Assembly (NCBI RefSeq): GCF_000143415.4
Contig: NW_003314263.1
Span: 1,366,165 to 1,430,164 of the forward strand
Reading direction: 5' to 3'
Length of the DNA: 64,000 bases
From: Selaginella moellendorffii
Lineage: Eukaryota > Streptophyta > Lycopodiopsida > Selaginellales > Selaginellaceae
The notes under the pieces were generated by a model. It was not told where the DNA came from, ran no database searches, and saw nothing but the letters and a program-made list of their open reading frames with translations. Positions 10,908 to 21,379 of the stretch are shown in pieces; the first letter of the stretch is position 1, and each line of letters starts with the position of its first letter. A program made the position numbers and the translations under genes.

Positions 10908-11903
10908 TTATGTTTTTAAATATTTCTTTATCCACTCATGGTCGAGGACCTTTTCCAGAGTAAACCTCCTTCCGGGATCCAATTCCGTCATGCCTTGGAT
11001 AAGCTGCCTTGCAGAATAGGATGGAATGCCATCCCAATCCATGGAATTGTGATGGAAATTCCTTGTACTTCGATCTCTCTTGCGTGCATTCTTGAATACC
11101 ACCTCCAAATCCATATTTGGGAACGGGCAAGTTGCCGTGAGACAAGTGTAAAGCAGCATCCCTAAGCCCCACACATCGCTGGCTGTGATATAGCGCCCAT
11201 CGAGCATTGTTTCGGGGGACATATAATCCCACGTCCCAACCCCACGCTCGTTCCACGGATCCTCCATCCAGCAAGCCATCCCAAAGTCGGACACCTTTGG
11301 GACATAGAACTTCCCAGGTCGCGGGTACTTCAGCAAAACATTCGCGGGCTTCACATCGCAGTGGATGATCTCGTTGTCATGAACCCTCTTTAGCATCTTG
11401 GCGAGAGCTATGACGATCTTTGCAGATTCTTCCTCATCAAGCTGCCCCTTGTACTTGATCCGGTCTTGAAGGCTGCAATTGCACAGCTCAAGAACAAGGT
11501 GGTACACCTCCCCGTACTGATTGGGCTCTTCTCGTATGATGTGCTCGAAGTGGACGAGCCCCTGCTCATCCAAACCCTTGAGTGACACCTCTAGCATAGC
11601 CATCACTCGAGCTTCAAACAGCCCATCGGGCCCATGGACTGTCTTGATCGCAAACAGCTTCCCATCACTCCTTCGGAATGCCTTGTACACCGTCGCTTGC
11701 CCTCCACCCCCAATCGACTTCTCTAGTCTATATTTCTCTACCAGCGCTGGGTATTCCTCACAAAGCTTTTCATCCAAGACCGAGTGGTATTCCATCCCTT
11801 GCCTAAGTTTTTTATGCACATCACTCTCTAAGTTATATTCGCACTCTCGCTTAACCATCTCGAATGAGCTCTTAGGGCTTGTTTGTAAAGGTGGAATCTT
11901 CAT
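10908..11903 (-). CDS. Ser/Thr protein kinase, single exon
   Basis: 331-residue kinase that is almost all catalytic domain. The glycine loop IGGGGQATVYKA, FAIKTVH lysine, helix-C glutamate in FEARVMAML, the catalytic loop IIHCDVKPANVLL, the SDFGMA metal-binding motif and DYMSPETM (APE equivalent) are all present, so it should be active. The catalytic loop has HCD in place of HRD, so it is a non-RD-like kinase at that site. ITASDVWGLGMLLYTCL and the C-terminal HEWIKKYLKT complete the fold. There is no membrane span or extra domain. A decayed inverted copy lies at 35363-36257. Exact subfamily is not clear; the overall length recalls small CaMK/PPCK-like kinases. Confidence 0.85.
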   Translation of the reverse strand: MKIPPLQTSPKSSFEMVKRECEYNLESDVHKKLRQGMEYHSVLDEKLCEEYPALVEKYRLEKSIGGGGQATVYKAFRRSDGKLFAIKTVHGPDGLFEARVMAMLEVSLKGLDEQGLVHFEHIIREEPNQYGEVYHLVLELCNCSLQDRIKYKGQLDEEESAKIVIALAKMLKRVHDNEIIHCDVKPANVLLKYPRPGKFYVPKVSDFGMACWMEDPWNERGVGTWDYMSPETMLDGRYITASDVWGLGMLLYTCLTATCPFPNMDLEVVFKNARKRDRSTRNFHHNSMDWDGIPSYSARQLIQGMTELDPGRRFTLEKVLDHEWIKKYLKT

Positions 11904-11951
11904 TTAAGCACTTTTATTTTTGAAGGTATCATGTTTAAATGATAACATTTA

Positions 11952-12929
11952 GTGGAATGGAGCTCCGTGCGATCAGAGTCCATACACTCGCTGCTAGCGG
12001 CGCTCAAGGTATGCGCTAGAACAAAGGGTCGGGAGGGAGATCCATCGTGCCGCCTCCAAGAGGTTTGGAGAGGAAAAAAACATCTACATCGCCAGCATGT
12101 ACGCAAAATGTGGCTGCTTGGAGAGGATTTTCCAGGGGATGGAGCAGTGAGATGTGGTTTTCTGGACTGCGCTCATCGCAGGCTACGTCCAGAATGGAGC
12201 TCCGGAGATGGCACTGGATTTGTTCTCGCAGATCCAAGCGGCCAGCGCTCTCCAGGCCCTTCTCAAGGCTTGCGTGATTCTGGACGAGAGAGAACGAGCA
12301 GGGAACGATAATGGGAAGTTCTTCGCAGGGAGGATGAAGTTTCTCGAGAGAACCATGGCAATCCAGACCTGCCAAGAGCTCGGATAGCATGCTCTCGCGG
12401 TACGCTCGTTTGGCAACTTTGTCTTGTGGATGCCTATGCCAAGTGTGGAAAGCATGAGAGACTCTCGGCAAGTTTTCGATGGGATTGAGAACCCCGACGT
12501 TGTTTCCTGGACGATGTTATGGGATATGCTCAAAACTGGCAGGAAGATTTGGCTCTGGAGCTCTTCTCGCAGGTGGAAGCTACTATAATCAATACGGATA
12601 GCTTGAGTTTTCTTGCGGCTGTCAAAGCTTGCTCTAGTTTGGCTGTGCGAGAGGAGATTGATGCGTCGTTGGCTGTGAAGATCAAGAGCTTGGAACGAGC
12701 CATGGCGATTCACTCTCATGCATCTCGTGGCTTCAAGTTGGAAGCGAGGAAACATTTACACTTGGCAAACGTGATGGTGGACTTGTATGCCAAGTGTGAA
12801 AGTCTAGAAGATGCTCATAGGGTGTTTGATTTGATGGAACAGCATGACATCATTTTCCATAACTCCACTTTTCACTGTGATTTGGACTTGGATGGAAAGA
12901 TTGACAAGATGTCCAACCTACATGTAAGT
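11952..12929 (+). pseudogene. Degenerate PPR gene (PLS-type fragments)
   Basis: PPR proteins bind organellar RNA. Repeat pieces are readable but scattered over frames: a start-like LRAIRVHTLAASGAQ region, VVFWTALIAGYVQNGAPEMALDLFSQ (~12150-12230), LVDAYAKCGKHERL (~12425), and MGYAQNWQEDLALELFSQ through VMVDLYAKCESLEDAHRVFDLMEQHDII (12519-12860). Frame changes, and a stop after CQELG, break the reading. The matching block at 34210-35216 (-) is longer, so this copy has lost about 1 kb between the last repeat and the tail. Confidence 0.75.
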
Positions 12930-13103
12930 ATGCAATACTTAAGGAAAGAAAAAGTTTCTCAAACCTGGACCAAGTTTGTCACACCAGCTGATAATCTGTC
13001 TAGGGCAAATGAGACTTCAGAAGAAGAACATGCCACTTTTGTTACCTCTCAGGGTCAATGGACGAATTGGCTGATATCTACAATCTTTACCTGCAATTCC
13101 TAA
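12930..13103 (+). other. Tail segment of unknown origin shared with 32570-32760
   Basis: This segment is in frame with the last PPR remnant but is not PPR-like. It contains LRKEKVS, then LSRANETSEEEHATFVT, and ends CNS. A related reading lies on the minus strand at 32514-32846, with the same order LRKEKVSLRV, SRAKETEEEQATFVTDGQ. The two are the outer parts of the inverted duplication described in the findings. No function is recognised. Confidence 0.5.
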
Positions 13104-14420
13104 GAAAAACAAATTGCTTTGAGTTGTATAGCTTTTATTATTTATATATTATAATAAGTAAGTTCTTGGAAAATTTGGTACAAGTCAATGAGGACTGATG
13201 AGTATTTTTATTTATCCAATTCCTAAACAAGATTTTATGACAAATTTAAAGTTATAATTTTTAAATTTTAATTTATATTTACTAAGTAAATATATACTAT
13301 ATTCCATTTTCATATTCTATGCATTCACATTGATGGTGTAGATGAAGGGCAATTCTATTATATAAATTAATTATTCTATGTGAAGCAACAAATCATGTCT
13401 CACAATAAGAACATATACATCTATGCTCAATACATAATTTGAATTTAAAAGAGTTGAACCCGTGTTATTTACTCAGATACCATATATAATACACTTATTT
13501 TTCTCCCCTTAAACAAATTGGAAAAAAGGCAATTGCTTAATAAAAGAGTTTTTAGTGGTTATTTTATCCCTATTTATCCCCTAAAGTTCCAAAGATTCAT
13601 GGTGACAGTATATTTAAATCTTATCCCATGATCACATGCACTACAATATAACTATATATCAAAAGGATAACAAAAAATAATGAGTAATTTTATATTTTAT
13701 ATTTTTCTCAAACAAGATATTAGATAAAAGAGTATATATACAAATTTACGAGCCAACATACTTAAACTTTAGAAATATAAGTTTATATATTTATTTAAAC
13801 GAAATTTACTTGGTGTTTAGGAATGTTTATATACTCTAAATATGTTTAGATTAAAGAATATGCTATAATATAATATTTAATAATTTAAAATGTTTTCAAC
13901 AACACTATTTCGAAGTATTTATTAATTTACTAAAATAAATTAATAATAATTTCAACAGTTTATGCAAATTGATAGTATTGATTTGGTTTTAAACACAGAA
14001 AACTTTAAAAATATCAACATGTTTTTATGCAATATTGACTAGGGTATATAGGAGGTGAAAAAATCTGTTAAATGTTTATATTTATTACTTTAGTATTTTT
14101 TATAAGTCTTTTTTAAGTGTAGATAAATTTAAAATAAATGAACAAAAAACATAAACCTTTGGAGAGGATTTTTTTTTCATCTTATGCAATTCCATTTCTA
14201 AGACTATCCCATCCTTTTAGATTTTTTATTATCTGTAATTATAAATGATGTAGTTTAAGAACTTTAGAATTTTGTTGTTCTAAAGGAATAAATAAAAGGC
14301 TGTGAAATGTTCAATATAAAATATAATAAATCCTAAGAAATACATTATATTAGTTTTATTATTTAAAAGTTTTTAAATCTAAAGCTTAATAGCTTAATCT
14401 AACCAGGGTTTCTTCGCAGT
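13104..14420. repeat. AT-rich spacer, partly repeated at 38390-38815
   Basis: No gene is visible in 1.3 kb of very AT-rich DNA. From about 13950 to 14400 the sequence is clearly related, in the same orientation, to 38390-38815. Shared landmarks are TTGATAGTATTGAT, TATAAATGATGTA, TTAAGAACTTTA and TTCTAAAGGAATAA, in that order. It is either part of a segmental duplication or an old dispersed element. Confidence 0.65.
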
Positions 14421-15209
14421 GCCGGATCAAACGAAGTAAGTTCATCACCATGGCCACTCTGGACAGTGGACGATGAACAAAGCCATTGGCATTTCTCTCT
14501 GAGGTCTAGTTTTGCAAAGAAGAAAATTGTGATCTTAACTCATTCTTTTGTTTGCAAGGTCTTGGATTCACGGACAACTCACAATTGCTAGACTTACAAG
14601 GTGGTTATTTTATTTCACCTTCTTCTTTCCTTGCTTGACTGTTTCATTTTCTTTCCACTTAGATCAAAGAGTGCTATCGTTTTAGCGATGATGGAGCCTG
14701 GAGGAACAGAAGGACGGCCAATCTATGCTGCCATAGAAAATTCTGGTGTCGATGGAGTTATGGTCGTTGTCACGAGGTACCTATCATCGTTTTTCCAAAC
14801 GAAAGAACAAAAGCTAATTGGAAATCCAGGTGCTTTGGTGGAATGAGGCTTGGAACTGGAGGACTTGTTTGAGCTTATGGAGGAATCGCTGCTGACTGCC
14901 TCAAAGACGCACTGGCACACATTGTCAAAGCAAAGGTTTTCTTATGTAGTTTGGTGTTGTCTACTGACTTTGACTCTTTTCAGATACAAAACAATCATTT
15001 ATTTTGGAATGGTAGCAGGAGTTCAAGGTGGAAACACGGAAGAGCAACAAGAGGTTGCAATGAGACAATGGAAATTGAAAGAAGTAGCAAGCAATTTGAG
15101 CAAGACTATGAAAAGTAGCAGTGAACCAGTGAAAAAGAATAACGATGCAATTGGCACTTCTCTGCTTTGCCTAGACTTCCACTCCTATAATAGGCTTTAT
15201 TTTTTGTAA
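14421..15209 (+). pseudogene. Broken UPF0029 / YigZ-IMPACT family gene
   Basis: The family has an RNase-PH-like fold and acts around translation (IMPACT/YIH1 bind GCN1; YigZ is bacterial). Readable pieces: TTHNC then a TAG where the family has Trp, then TYK (~14575-14600); YRFSDDG (~14675) in one frame; EPGGTEGRPIYAAIENSG then VMVVVTR (14696-14776) in another. After a 53 bp intron comes FGGMRLGTGGLV, a TGA (14870-14872) where the family has Arg, then AYGGIAADCLKDALAHIVKAK. Two nonsense changes and one frameshift make it a pseudogene. Exons after 14935 are not recognised. Introns are kept, so it arose by DNA duplication or decay in place, not retroposition. Confidence 0.8.
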
Positions 15210-16499
15210 TGACAACAAAATTTGTCATCATGAATATCTGAATCTGTTCTAAATTTTGGTAGTCCATTTCGTGTGAGGGATGTGATCCTCCCAAAAGCAT
15301 GGAAATTTAAGATATCTCGATTGAATACTGGACGTTAATCTTTTCAAACACATTAAAATTCCAATTAGAACTTACTTGCTGCACGTGATAATTTTGCCCT
15401 TTGAAACTTTCAAGATATGTTCTGGTCAAGAATAACATCACATCCCAAAACATTCCAGGACACATAATTTGCATGCCGAGTCTCTTGCTTGGTGTGCAAG
15501 GAAAGCCTCGTGGAAAGCCAGGATATAAAACAGTGTCTGGAACTCGTAGCGACACAGTGTAGAAAATATAATTCCAGGCTCCAGGCACAAATTCTTCAAT
15601 GTCAATTGTCTATTTTGTGATTGGAAACCCATGGCTCAAGTTCATGCTGTGGAGTTGAAGGGCAATCAACAGGAACTCAGTCCTAACAAGCGCATGGGCT
15701 GTTTTGGATGGAGGAGTAGCAGCAACAAGACCAGCACGATCAAGCCCAAGAAGAATGCCCAAGTCCCAGAAGAGAAGATCAAAGAGAGAAAACAAGAACA
15801 AGCAATAATTGTTCCATACTTTGCTGCTTCAGCCAGATTGTCAATGCTGTGACATGGATTTGCAAGATTCAAGATTTTTTCCTTTTTGTCTTGAAGGAGC
15901 GAACTTGTAATATTTTTTGTTGTTTCATGAATTGAAATCATTCTATCAATTCTCAAATCTCTTCAATTCATTCTATCAAATCCTCAATGATCACAAAATG
16001 CTTGTTATCACTTCGCGGGAAGAGAAGAACTGAGAATGTGCAAAACTTCAGGTGTGAACAAGGAGATGCAGCATGTAAGCATCGCAAATCTCTCCTCCAT
16101 TTTTGTCAATCGCTTGTGCGTGCCAGCTACAACAAGCGCGAGGACAATTTCGCGTCCCTCAGAGACTACAATGACTACCTGGAAGACGTCAGTGAGCTCT
16201 CGTTTCATTCTCTCAGCCGCTCGCTCGCTTTGCCTTGTAGTCTTCAATCTGGTCCAAGGCATCGATGTGGCTGAGACGGAGGCCGCTGGAGATATATCAG
16301 TCTTGGTAGTCACGCGTACTTCCCATTATCGTTCCCTAGCGCTTATCCATCATATGAGTCTTAGAATTTGGAGAGGGCCGCGCGTACGTGAGCCCTCAAA
16401 TTACGACGTCCACTCTTCCACTTTAGGAAGGCCAAGCCGAAGTGCAATGGGAAGGCCCATTGGCCTTCATGATCACTAATAAACCCCGTCTAAGTAAGT
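15210..16499. other. Spacer without an assignable gene (outside the small ORF)
   Basis: Open frames on both strands (for example 15307-15588 minus, 16008-16313 minus, 16036-16479 plus) show no motif I can name and no consistent splice structure. I see no RNA gene. Confidence 0.5.
15631..15852 (+). CDS. Small unknown ORF with MGCFGW start option
   Basis: 73 codons from the first ATG, or 52 from the ATG at 15694, which begins MGCFGWRSSSNKTST. MGC at an N-terminus is typical of myristoylated and palmitoylated plant proteins, including several receptor-like cytoplasmic kinases. The rest is lysine-rich (KPKKNAQVPEEKIKERKQEQ) and ends SARLSML. No kinase domain follows within the next kilobase. It may be the first exon of a lost gene or a remnant. 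Low confidence as a real gene. Confidence 0.25.
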   Translation: MAQVHAVELKGNQQELSPNKRMGCFGWRSSSNKTSTIKPKKNAQVPEEKIKERKQEQAIIVPYFAASARLSML

Positions 16500-17113
16500 T
16501 ATTGCTTGGTGCAGCATATCCTTTGGTCAAAGACCTAGCCACGTGTCAAGTGGTCGCCGTCGAGATCACAGCTTCAATCGTCTCATCAGCATTGCGGAGT
16601 AGTGCTCCACACTCTGCCATAATCCGGGACTGTCCCCGTGGCGTCCTACCGAGAATGTGTTAAGAACAGCCAAGAGGACCACCTGATCCGGCACGGTTGT
16701 TCACGGATGCTCCTTTGCCTGAACCAGATACCCGTTCTGGGTATACACCAGGATCAGGGTGTTGCATGCTTCAACAGTCATCAAATTGTCTAACGCTGTA
16801 CGGCCTCCGCCACCATGCCGTGGGGCATCAAGTTGGCGGCCTTGATAAACTGGGCAAGAAGACGCTGGCAGTGATGGAATCCGAGGCTGGGACGCTCTGG
16901 CCCGATTCTCGCGTATGCAATGAGCAGCAGGCTCCACCCCAGTGCCTTTTTGTGCGGCATCCAGTTTCTCGCTCCCGCCCCCTTGCCATAGCGGGCGTAG
17001 GCCGCCATCATCTGATCCACCACGACGACTTTGCTCGAGGGAGAGATGATAACATCAGCCTGGCATCCTCCAAATGCACCTAGGCCTCGAAGATCACCCG
17101 GAGGGGCTTTCAT
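16500..17113 (-). pseudogene. Degenerate PPR remnant
   Basis: PPR-like pieces survive in different minus-strand frames: VVVVDQMMAAYARYGKG and GWSLLLIAYARIG (~17040-16900), CNTLILVYTQNGYLVQAK (~16770-16710), and a WQSVEHYSAML piece (~16620-16580) recalling the HYxCMVDLLG segment of plant PPRs. Frame changes and stops interrupt it, and no start or end can be set. It is unrelated in order to the PPR block at 12 kb. Confidence 0.55.
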
Positions 17114-17289
17114 GGCGGAAGATCCCCATAGCGTTAAACGATTTTCATCACATCAATTGTCGATGATATATTTAAAAGAGCAGTGCCCATATTTTGAAGA
17201 GATGATTTTCATGACTCACAAAAGCGCCTTCCCCTCTCAGTTCCTCATGTGGAGCTCCATGATAATTAACTCTTTCTCAAAATCAAATT

Positions 17290-18440
17290 AATTCCTCAGT
17301 GTCCAAGAGCAAGTCCCCCAGCTTGCAAAGCCGTCATATAATCCTTATAAAACATAGGCTTAAACACTAGAGAGCCCTCCACCAATTTGCTCGCTGGGCG
17401 CACTAAACTCTCCCCATTGCTACGGGAATGGACATTCGATCTTCACTGCTATTAACCACAGCCCTGTGCTCGGGACTCTTATACTTGTCATTGCTCAAAA
17501 TCTGAAAGAAAACATTAACTTTGACTAGTCAGTCAACATTAGTAAACGAGACGCTGACCTGGGTCTGGTCGCCCAGATTGACCACGAACGAGTAAGGTAT
17601 GGGCTTCACGGAGTACCACTCGTCATCGTGCATCACCTGGAGACCCTCGACGTGATCTTGGAGAAGCATCGATCCGGGGTCCGAGTGTGGGGCGATTCCC
17701 AGCACCAGATCGGGCTCGGGGCAAGCGGGATAGAACCATGACTTGCGAGCAGCCATTGAATGCCTTGTCGATGTAATCCTTTAGAAGATCCAAGCTCTCG
17801 GAGATGAGCTCCAGGAGGAACTTTGAGGTTGCGAACGCGAGTGGAGTAAACTTTCCTATAAGATGATCATTTACCAGAGATGTTAAGGGAGGATGGCGAG
17901 AAGGTATTTATACCTGTAAGATGCTGGCTTGTCAGGCCAGAGATCTTGCATCTCGGCCAGTGGGAGGCAGCTATGGCGGAGGTAATCTCTCCAGCTAAAG
18001 ACCTTGTCTTGTGTAACATTGAAGGTGGTTTCATACCTCATTGGGGACTCGGTGTCTGTGGAGAAGTAGCGCATTTTCTCCTCGTTTGGGAGAGCGTGGA
18101 ATTCGCGAGCCACCGATTGCATTTCATCCACCAAAAAATGGGGAACACCGTGATTGATCACCTGTATGGAGAAGATCACAAAATTCTCGATCAATTCATA
18201 GACCCAGTGATGGATCAAAGAGATTTTGGGACACCCAACAGCCAGCAAGAACAATAGCACACCTGGAAGAAGCCCCATTTCACGCAAGCTTCACGGATTT
18301 ACGGGACAAGCGCTGAATTCGAGCCTCGCTCGAATTCAAGGCGGCGCCAAGATCCAAGACTGGGAAGCTTTCCTCGCGATGAACGGCATTTGGGTGCTCC
18401 TCTATGGATCAGATGTAAATGCCGGGCAGCTTGTCCACGC
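17290..18440 (-). pseudogene. Broken 2-oxoglutarate/Fe(II)-dependent dioxygenase
   Basis: The family includes plant hydroxylases and desaturases of flavonoids, hormones and salicylate (DMR6/S3H-like). Surviving landmarks on the minus strand: FPVLDLGAALNSSEARIQRL (~18365), then in another frame REACVKWGFFQ. After an intron comes VINHGVPHFLVDEMQSVAREF. Then follow FSWRDYLRH, ISESLDLLKDYIDKAF, and the metal site APHSDPGSMLLQ with VKPIPYSFVVNLGDQ. The last exon holds the second histidine (SPEHRAVVNSS) and RMSIP, then LVRPASKLVEG out of frame. I count an in-frame TGA near 18415 and at least three frameshifts (~18305, ~17745, ~17425). Exon-intron structure is intact, so it decayed in place. All metal-binding residues remain readable. 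Confidence 0.85.
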
Positions 18441-19407
18441 CCGATTCTTCCCACCCAAGTGGAGTGGAAGAACTTCGGCGGCCATTGTTGAGCACTTCAC
18501 AAAGATAAACTCCGGTTTTATACTCTTGGAGGATACTAAAAATTTCTTAGATTTTCTAGATTCTAAAAGAGGTTTGGTCACAAAGGAAAGTTGGCATAGC
18601 AAAATGAACCGCGCCAAAATTTCAGCGGTCCAGATGGCATCACGAATGGACGGAAGTGATTGCTCTGTTGGCCACGCCACGGGCAAAGGCAATGTCGTCT
18701 TCCAGGGCGGAGGCGCCACCGTCGGCGCTCCTCTACGCAGCGTGACGAACGGAGCATCGTCGGCTGGAAGAGGATTGGTTGTTCTCCGGTATGGCGAGAA
18801 CCACTTCGCGGTGAGGTAGTCGGGTCTCCGCCGGGGAGGGAGCCTGAGACTTTGCGCCTTGAGCGAGCGTTTCACCGCGAGGGAGATGAGGTGGAGGAAT
18901 TTGTGGAGCTCGTCCTCGGTGCCCACGAACACTGGCGGGATCTCGGCGAGGATCGCTTGGTATTCGTCGCTGGGGCGCGCGATCACGAACTGGGAGCTAA
19001 AATCTGTGTCGATGATCGCTCGCTTGGAGCCGGTGTCGAGGAGGACGTCAATGTAGGCGTACTCTCCTGGAAGAGAGGAGAAAATCACGCTGTGAGAAGG
19101 ATAGAAATAGTTTGTAACAGACCGTTGGAGATTCCTTAAACCGGGCGTCACGATCTTCCCGGCACGATCTTTGTATCGCTCGACGTCGGCGGCGAGTTTC
19201 CACTGCAAGAAAATCTCTGGAAATTTCCGATCGATCGATCTGTGCTTGCTTACCCGATGCAGAAGGAAATCTCGCAGCTCGTCGGCGAGATCTTGCGATT
19301 TGGTACTGGCATTAACTGGAGAGGGAATCGCCGTTACAGCAACCGCTCAAGCGGCACTCCTCTATGAAATCGTTCACCATCTCCGCCAAGAAGAGGGAGC
19401 TGGCCAT
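18402..19407 (-). pseudogene. DUF506 (PDDEXK-like) gene, probably frameshifted
   Basis: DUF506 proteins are plant-specific and of poorly known function; some respond to phosphate or nutrient stress. The minus strand gives MASSLFLAEMVNDFIEECRL from ATG 19407, then a frame change near 19350-19320 into NASTKSQDLADELRDFLLHR. A ~50 bp intron follows, then WKLAADVERYKD, GEYAYIDVLLDTGSKRAIID, FVIARPSDEYQAILAEIP, VFVGTEDELHKFLHLI and LPPRRRPDYLTAKWFSPY, the family signature. A second intron, about 19142-19070, would join KIVTP to GEYAYIDV. The reading then runs about 120 residues past the usual family end, into the dioxygenase pseudogene. The frameshift could be a sequence error; if so, the gene may be functional. 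Confidence 0.7.
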
Positions 19408-19799
19408 CGCTTCGTGCTCGCTGCCGCTGCATGCTGGCCGCGGCGCACAGCGACCGATCGATTTCTTGTCCTCTTGCGTGGCGATGCGTTGTCTACATAC
19501 GATCGATGGGATCGTTTCTCTACACCGCTTATATAATCTCTCCTTAGTTTCTCTCCATCTGGTCTAGATTTCTAGATCGCTCGATCTTCTTCGCGTTCCT
19601 CTTCTTCTCGATCCTCTTCTTTCCATTCTTGGCGTTTTCGTTTCTAGATCGGGGCCATGCCAGGGATTCTTTGGCATTCCGATCGGAATGAGCGAAATTT
19701 CGAATGACTTACCCGTCTAAAAAGCCCTAGAAAATTATTTCCTTGTCGAATGACTCTTGCCACTTGTATGACACTTGGCGTCTGCCACGCGTCGCACAA

Positions 19800-21355
19800 T
19801 GGCAAGAGCCCTAAAATTTGAAGACCAAATTTTTAGACCCAGATATCGGAGGTGCAAGCGCATCTCGTGCGCCACGGTTTGGCTCCTCGCCGAAATCGAC
19901 GAAGAAATCGTGATTGAGAGCTACGCCTCCTTTCTCGGTGTTGCATTCCACCTGGAGAATGTGAGAGCCTTCGCTCGCGAGGCTCGGATAGAACTGATTG
20001 TCCCAGGAGCTAAACAGCGAGTTTGTCACGTAGAGATGCTTGCCATCGAGGCTGAGCTGCAGCATTTGGGCCTCCTCTCAGTTTCTTCCCCTGGAAACAC
20101 CAAAGTTTTCTCGTTCGAACTCGATCGGATAGAGAGAACTTCACTTACCTGGACTGGAGGAACGCTGGATTGCCAGTCTTCTCCGGTAGAGCTCTCGACC
20201 GCCACAACTTTGCTGCCTTTGGAAACCAAGCCTCCCAGCCAGAGCTGCCCGGTTAGCAACACGCAACCAAATCAATACTTCCGACCTGGATGGATCATCG
20301 ATGTTGTACTGCCTCAAATCGCCGTGAAGTCAATTCACAAAGTAGAGGAAGCGATCATCCAGGGAGATGAGAAGGTCCATGATCAAGCCAGGCATCTCGG
20401 GTAAGATCCAGTTCTTCACCTTGAGTGAGCGGCAAAACAGTCTGCCACCACCTTAAGATCAAAAAACGAGAGAGAGAGTTAGAACTCCACGATCTATTCA
20501 AGCTTACTTCGTGATCCCAAGTGCTATCATCTTTCTTGAAGAACCGGACCAAAGTACTGCTTAGAGCACAGGTTACATAGCCAGTATCCTTTTCTGGATT
20601 GTGTAGAAATTGAATCTACACCAACAAAACTCCAGGGAAAAAGAGAGAAAATGAAAAAGGCGCTACCTCAAGTGGGATCAATCCAGTGTCGCCGAGATCG
20701 ATGGTTTGCTTCAAAGTTCCGCCCGGCCAGTCGTACACAAAGAGTTCTCTCCCGTACAGGCCTTGGAAAGATCTCCCAAATCAAAACCTTTGGTAAACGC
20801 AGAGGGCGCCCACTGATCATCATTTTGTGACGAGGTTGATACCAAAAGTCGTAGCCAAAAGAGGGACTGTGTCCTTGTTTTTCCCATCTAAGTCGTAAGA
20901 TCCAAAGCTCAACAGTGACCAAAAAAAAAAAGGGATCTACGTGAACGACAAGAACTCACAAGGACTTACCTTCCTTTGATGTTGAATTCTCCATTCAAGA
21001 GCAAAAATCCAGCTCCTTCTGCTCGTCCTTCTTTGTCTCCAAGGCACGAGATCATAATCTCGTCAGAAGCAAGGCAGGCACGGTGTGAGGAAACGCGAGC
21101 CCAGTTTTTTCGTACATATCCTCCGCCTCGATCACTTTGTGAAGCACTGGAGCTTTCGGATCTTTCAGAGTGTTCACAATGTAAATTCGAGAAGAACTGA
21201 AAGACCAAAGAACTTAGCTCACGAACAAAACTTAGAAGCTGTGATATACTCACACTACCGATGGAAGAACAAGGTAGCAACGCTCAGCATCCTTCTCTCC
21301 ATGGCAGGAGCTACAAGAATTCCATCCAGAGTGATTGACATCAGGAACTGCAATA
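19800..21355 (-). pseudogene. Broken selenium-binding protein (SBP1/methanethiol oxidase family)
   Basis: SBP family proteins are beta-propellers involved in redox and sulfur/selenium handling. The minus strand reads VPDVNHSGWNSCSSCHGEKD with the CxxC motif (~21345), SSRIYIVNTLKDPKAP, EDMYEKTGLAFPHT, DEIMISCLGDKEGRAEGAGF and SFGYDFWYQPRHKMMISG. Further on come [51 protein letters not shown] and [19 protein letters not shown], ending near [10 protein letters not shown] and TSDIWV. A TGA at 20332-20330 replaces the Trp of FVNWLHGD, and small deletions shift the frame near 20810 and at the C-terminus (~19870). The first exon is missing; AT-rich DNA follows immediately upstream. Introns are retained. 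Confidence 0.85.
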
Positions 21356-21379
21356 ATGATTCACGAAGATAAGCCTAAT

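Noticed and set aside
16008..16479. Pair of overlapping ORFs on opposite strands
   Set aside because: No motif, no homologous feel, and no splice structure; likely chance.
17529..18287. Functional 2-oxoglutarate dioxygenase
   Set aside because: All metal ligands can be read, but an in-frame TGA and at least three frameshifts separate the exons.
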